From contig NW_013653123.1 of the NCBI RefSeq assembly GCF_000499385.1, positions 1 through 45,695 of the forward strand: 45,695 nt of DNA, in the 5' to 3' direction. The DNA comes from Eimeria necatrix. Its lineage: Eukaryota > Apicomplexa > Conoidasida > Eucoccidiorida > Eimeriidae. The position numbers and the translations under genes are program-made. The notes under the pieces were generated by a model. That model was given only the letters and a program-made list of their open reading frames with translations, ran no database searches and had not been told where the DNA came from. Below, one piece after another: positions 43,701-45,695 of the stretch (its first letter is position 1; the number at the start of each line of letters is the position of its first letter).

Positions 43701-44283
43701 TGCGCATGCCTTCGCCTCCCGAAAAGAAAAGGTTGTTACAGACTTTCAGTGACTCATATGCCTTTTCATTAAACTGTCGATCAAGGCCTAGTCGTGTCAG
43801 GTCCACTGTTTGTTTGACGCTTCCCAGAGAGATGGGCTGCCCCTCATGCATGTCCGCAACAGCTGCTTTGCTACCGTAATACGGCTTTTTCTGGAGGACG
43901 GATTTTGGGCAAGGGCCGAATGATCGACCGGTTTCATCAACTATAACTACAGGAGTCGTACTTGTTTCTTCAGGAGCGTGCAAGAACGTCCCTACACCAC
44001 CAGCTGAAACTTCTGCGCTGGCTCCGCTCGCATGATGACAGTCATCGCGTTCTCTACTGATAAGCACGCTGGGTACGGTCGAATTGCCGTAATCTGCCAT
44101 TATTGAGGCGACATCTTCCTCTCCTGCAAATTCGTTCGACAGTTCTGCCGCTGTTGTTTCGGTCGAGTTCTGATGCCCAGTGATCTCTCCTGTTTGGTCA
44201 GGTATTTTCTCAAGCAAAGAAGAAACTGGAGAAGTGGCCCAAAATGAGAGCCACGTGACAGCGAGCGTCCAGCGTGTAATCAT
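40729..44283 (-). CDS. Secreted class 3 (fungal-type) lipase-domain protein
   Basis: Exons 43539-44283, 43293-43398, 42793-43235, 42187-42622, 41681-42017, 41398-41544 and 40729-41124 close in phase to 869 residues (ATG 44283, TAG 40729). The N-terminus MITRWTLAVTWLSFWATS is a likely signal peptide, so the protein enters the secretory route. The first ~570 residues have no recognised domain but contain cysteines and several N-x-S/T sites. The class 3 lipase domain follows: KIHSGFLFAF, then VVLFTGHSLGGA with nucleophile Ser652, VTFGAPAWGNE, and Asp714 in TSMDPVTTL. The catalytic His is not certain (His727, His736 or His737 are candidates). The expected reaction is ester hydrolysis of acylglycerols or phospholipids; the substrate cannot be told. 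The last exon has hydrophobic stretches near FLSYTAVLTIMADLV. An exact 83-bp tandem duplication lies 88-253 bp upstream of the ATG. Confidence 0.88.
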
Positions 44284-44370
44284 TTTGACTGCGTGTGAGT
44301 ATAAGCACAATGATTGGACATGACTTCAAGCTGACCGAGACAAATGCCGTTTTCTCCCCATGAAATGCCC

Positions 44371-44536
44371 CTCAACCCTTTATCCTTTCTCTTTCAAATG
44401 CTTTTCATAAATAGGCATGCAACACTCAGCAAGAGACACCGCCGGAAGAATTCCTCAACCCTTTATCCTTTCTCTTTCAAATGCTTTTCATAAATAGGCA
44501 TGCAACACTCAGCAAGAGACACCGCCGGAAGAATTT
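44371..44536. repeat. Exact 83-bp tandem duplication upstream of the lipase gene
   Basis: Copies 44371-44453 and 44454-44536 differ only at the last base. Each holds CATAAATA and AGGCATGCAACA. It lies in the likely promoter or 5' UTR of the lipase gene. The near-identity means it is recent or an assembly artefact. Confidence 0.9.
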
Positions 44537-45695
44537 GCCAGAGCTGCACGGGTCACTTGAACCCGATGCTCTGGGGGCTCATACGTAGAAAGTTGGGCAT
44601 GAAGTTGTCCGTCGGGCAAGAATAAAGTGCAAAAATTCAGTTCACCTGTGGTTTCTTCCATCCAGTGGCCCAGCAGACGCCTACACTTCCGCTGAGAGGC
44701 GTGCAAATGTATGGTTTAACAATGAATGTTGCGGCGTCTGTCTTGGTAAAACCAACCGTATGGCTGTCTTCGTCTCGCTCTTCGTCTCAGTGTTGGGCTG
44801 CTGCTTGAGCGTCACTCTCCTACAGCACACCGAGGAACGGCTTTAACAATGCAAGCCATTTGAATCTTTCCGAAAGAGCTTCTATAAACGCTGTGCTATT
44901 CCACTCTATGTCAGATTGTCCACTTTACCCAATGATGCCTACAGACGGGAGCTCGCTGCCAGAGTGAGCAGGTTGCTGCGAAACCGCCTTTGCGATGTGA
45001 TGCACTGTGAACGAGGATTGTTCTTCCCTCCTTCAGGCGACTATACAGTTTTAAGTTTTTTCGAAGCTTGCTTCAAGCTGTATCAATGTGGGGCGAAGTC
45101 GATATCGGCGGGAGAATATGAAAGGGGATTCCTTTAAGCCCTTCTGCGACAGCACCTCTTGGCCCACCGTTTGAAATGAAGCACCTTAATGAAAATTAGC
45201 AGCACGTGGTGTCCAGCTGCAACAGCCATTTCATCGGCTAAAGGTGCGGCGAGGCAATTGCACAAGGAAGTCGCCCGTGTGGGCGCTGCTGCTTGGATCT
45301 CACGCACATGGGTTTCATTTCAGGAACCTCAAGGCGCCTGCAATATCAATGATTCCCTCCTCTGGAGAACAAAATTCCTCCAGATCGAATTCGAATGTGC
45401 GCTAAAACTTCGCGTTATATGCACGAATAATTGGTTGCCTTCAATGGCCTAAATAAACCACTGTTCAGGAACCTTTAAGGGCGCCTACGCGTGGTCAGTG
45501 CACAGCCATCGCATGCAGCGAATGCTTCACATGTTATACTTCCTGTGCAACTGTTCTTTCTATAACACTTCTGGCTGCAAATGGCGCAATGCAGCACAAG
45601 GTGGATTTCAGGCACATGACGCGGCCACTGCTGGGTAGAAGCCATGGTGCGTCCACAGCGGAGTTTCTGCAACACACCAGTAAAATATGTTTGTA
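44537..45695. other. Right-hand flank, no firm gene
   Basis: Open segments occur on both strands (e.g. plus 44916-45137 with NDAYRRELAARVSRLLRNRL) but have no ATG in the right place and no family resemblance. They could be exons of a gene continuing beyond the window. Confidence 0.35.
45475..45645 (-). CDS. Possible small cysteine-rich ORF (56 residues)
   Basis: From ATG 45645 to TAA 45475. Eight cysteines, arranged CAICSQKC ... CTGSITC ... CDGC, suggest a zinc-binding or disulfide-bonded fold, but no family is recognised. It could be an exon of a larger gene past the right edge or a chance frame. Confidence 0.2.
   Translation of the reverse strand: MASTQQWPRHVPEIHLVLHCAICSQKCYRKNSCTGSITCEAFAACDGCALTTRRRP

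Overview
The window looks like nuclear DNA of a coccidian apicomplexan, most likely an Eimeria species. The reasons are intron-rich genes, CAG/CTG arrays that fall in introns, UTRs and coding sequence alike (giving Ala/Gln/Leu/Ser runs), an interstitial AAACCCT (telomere-like) tract, many TGCATGC sites, and apicomplexan families such as CPW-WPC and RAP proteins and a double-domain glyoxalase I. No rRNA, tRNA, CRISPR array or transposase was seen.

Nine multi-exon genes can be read by following splice sites and codon phase. Strands: (1) 527-7058 (+), catalytic part of a cyclic-nucleotide phosphodiesterase whose 5' end lies outside the window; its introns are full of satellites. (2) 8310-15115 (-), a DPY19-type C-mannosyltransferase. 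(3) 15873-17887 (+), glyoxalase I with two fused domains. (4) 19197-22783 (-), a secreted CPW-WPC repeat protein. (5) 23586-27230 (+), a RAP-domain protein, probably mitochondrial. (6) 27736-29004 (-), 3-hydroxyacyl-CoA dehydratase of fatty-acid elongation. (7) 29851-35190 (+), a large coiled-coil protein with a divergent FH2 (formin)-like region. (8) 36196-39161 (-), LIS1 with LisH and seven WD repeats. (9) 40729-44283 (-), a secreted class 3 lipase. From gene 1 to gene 8 the strands alternate strictly, so neighbours are always convergent or divergent; genes 8 and 9 are in tandem.

For genes 3, 4, 6, 7, 8 and 9 the proposed exons close in frame from ATG to stop (330, 484, 279, 1223, 502 and 869 residues), which is good internal support. 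In genes 1, 2 and 5 some exons are missing or uncertain. The genes do not form one pathway. They cover cyclic-nucleotide signalling, ER protein glycosylation, methylglyoxal detoxification, the surface/secretory protein repertoire, organelle RNA handling, ER lipid synthesis and cytoskeleton/dynein.

The most unusual features are in the phosphodiesterase gene. One catalytic segment, GHPG...ENHH, cannot be found where it should be; a catalytic exon end is duplicated in tandem; and an upstream intron holds an array of eight TGCATGC sites at exactly 11-bp spacing. A recurrent 14-bp imperfect palindrome related to GGTGTACGTACACC also appears, sometimes right on splice junctions. No clearly new biological system was found.
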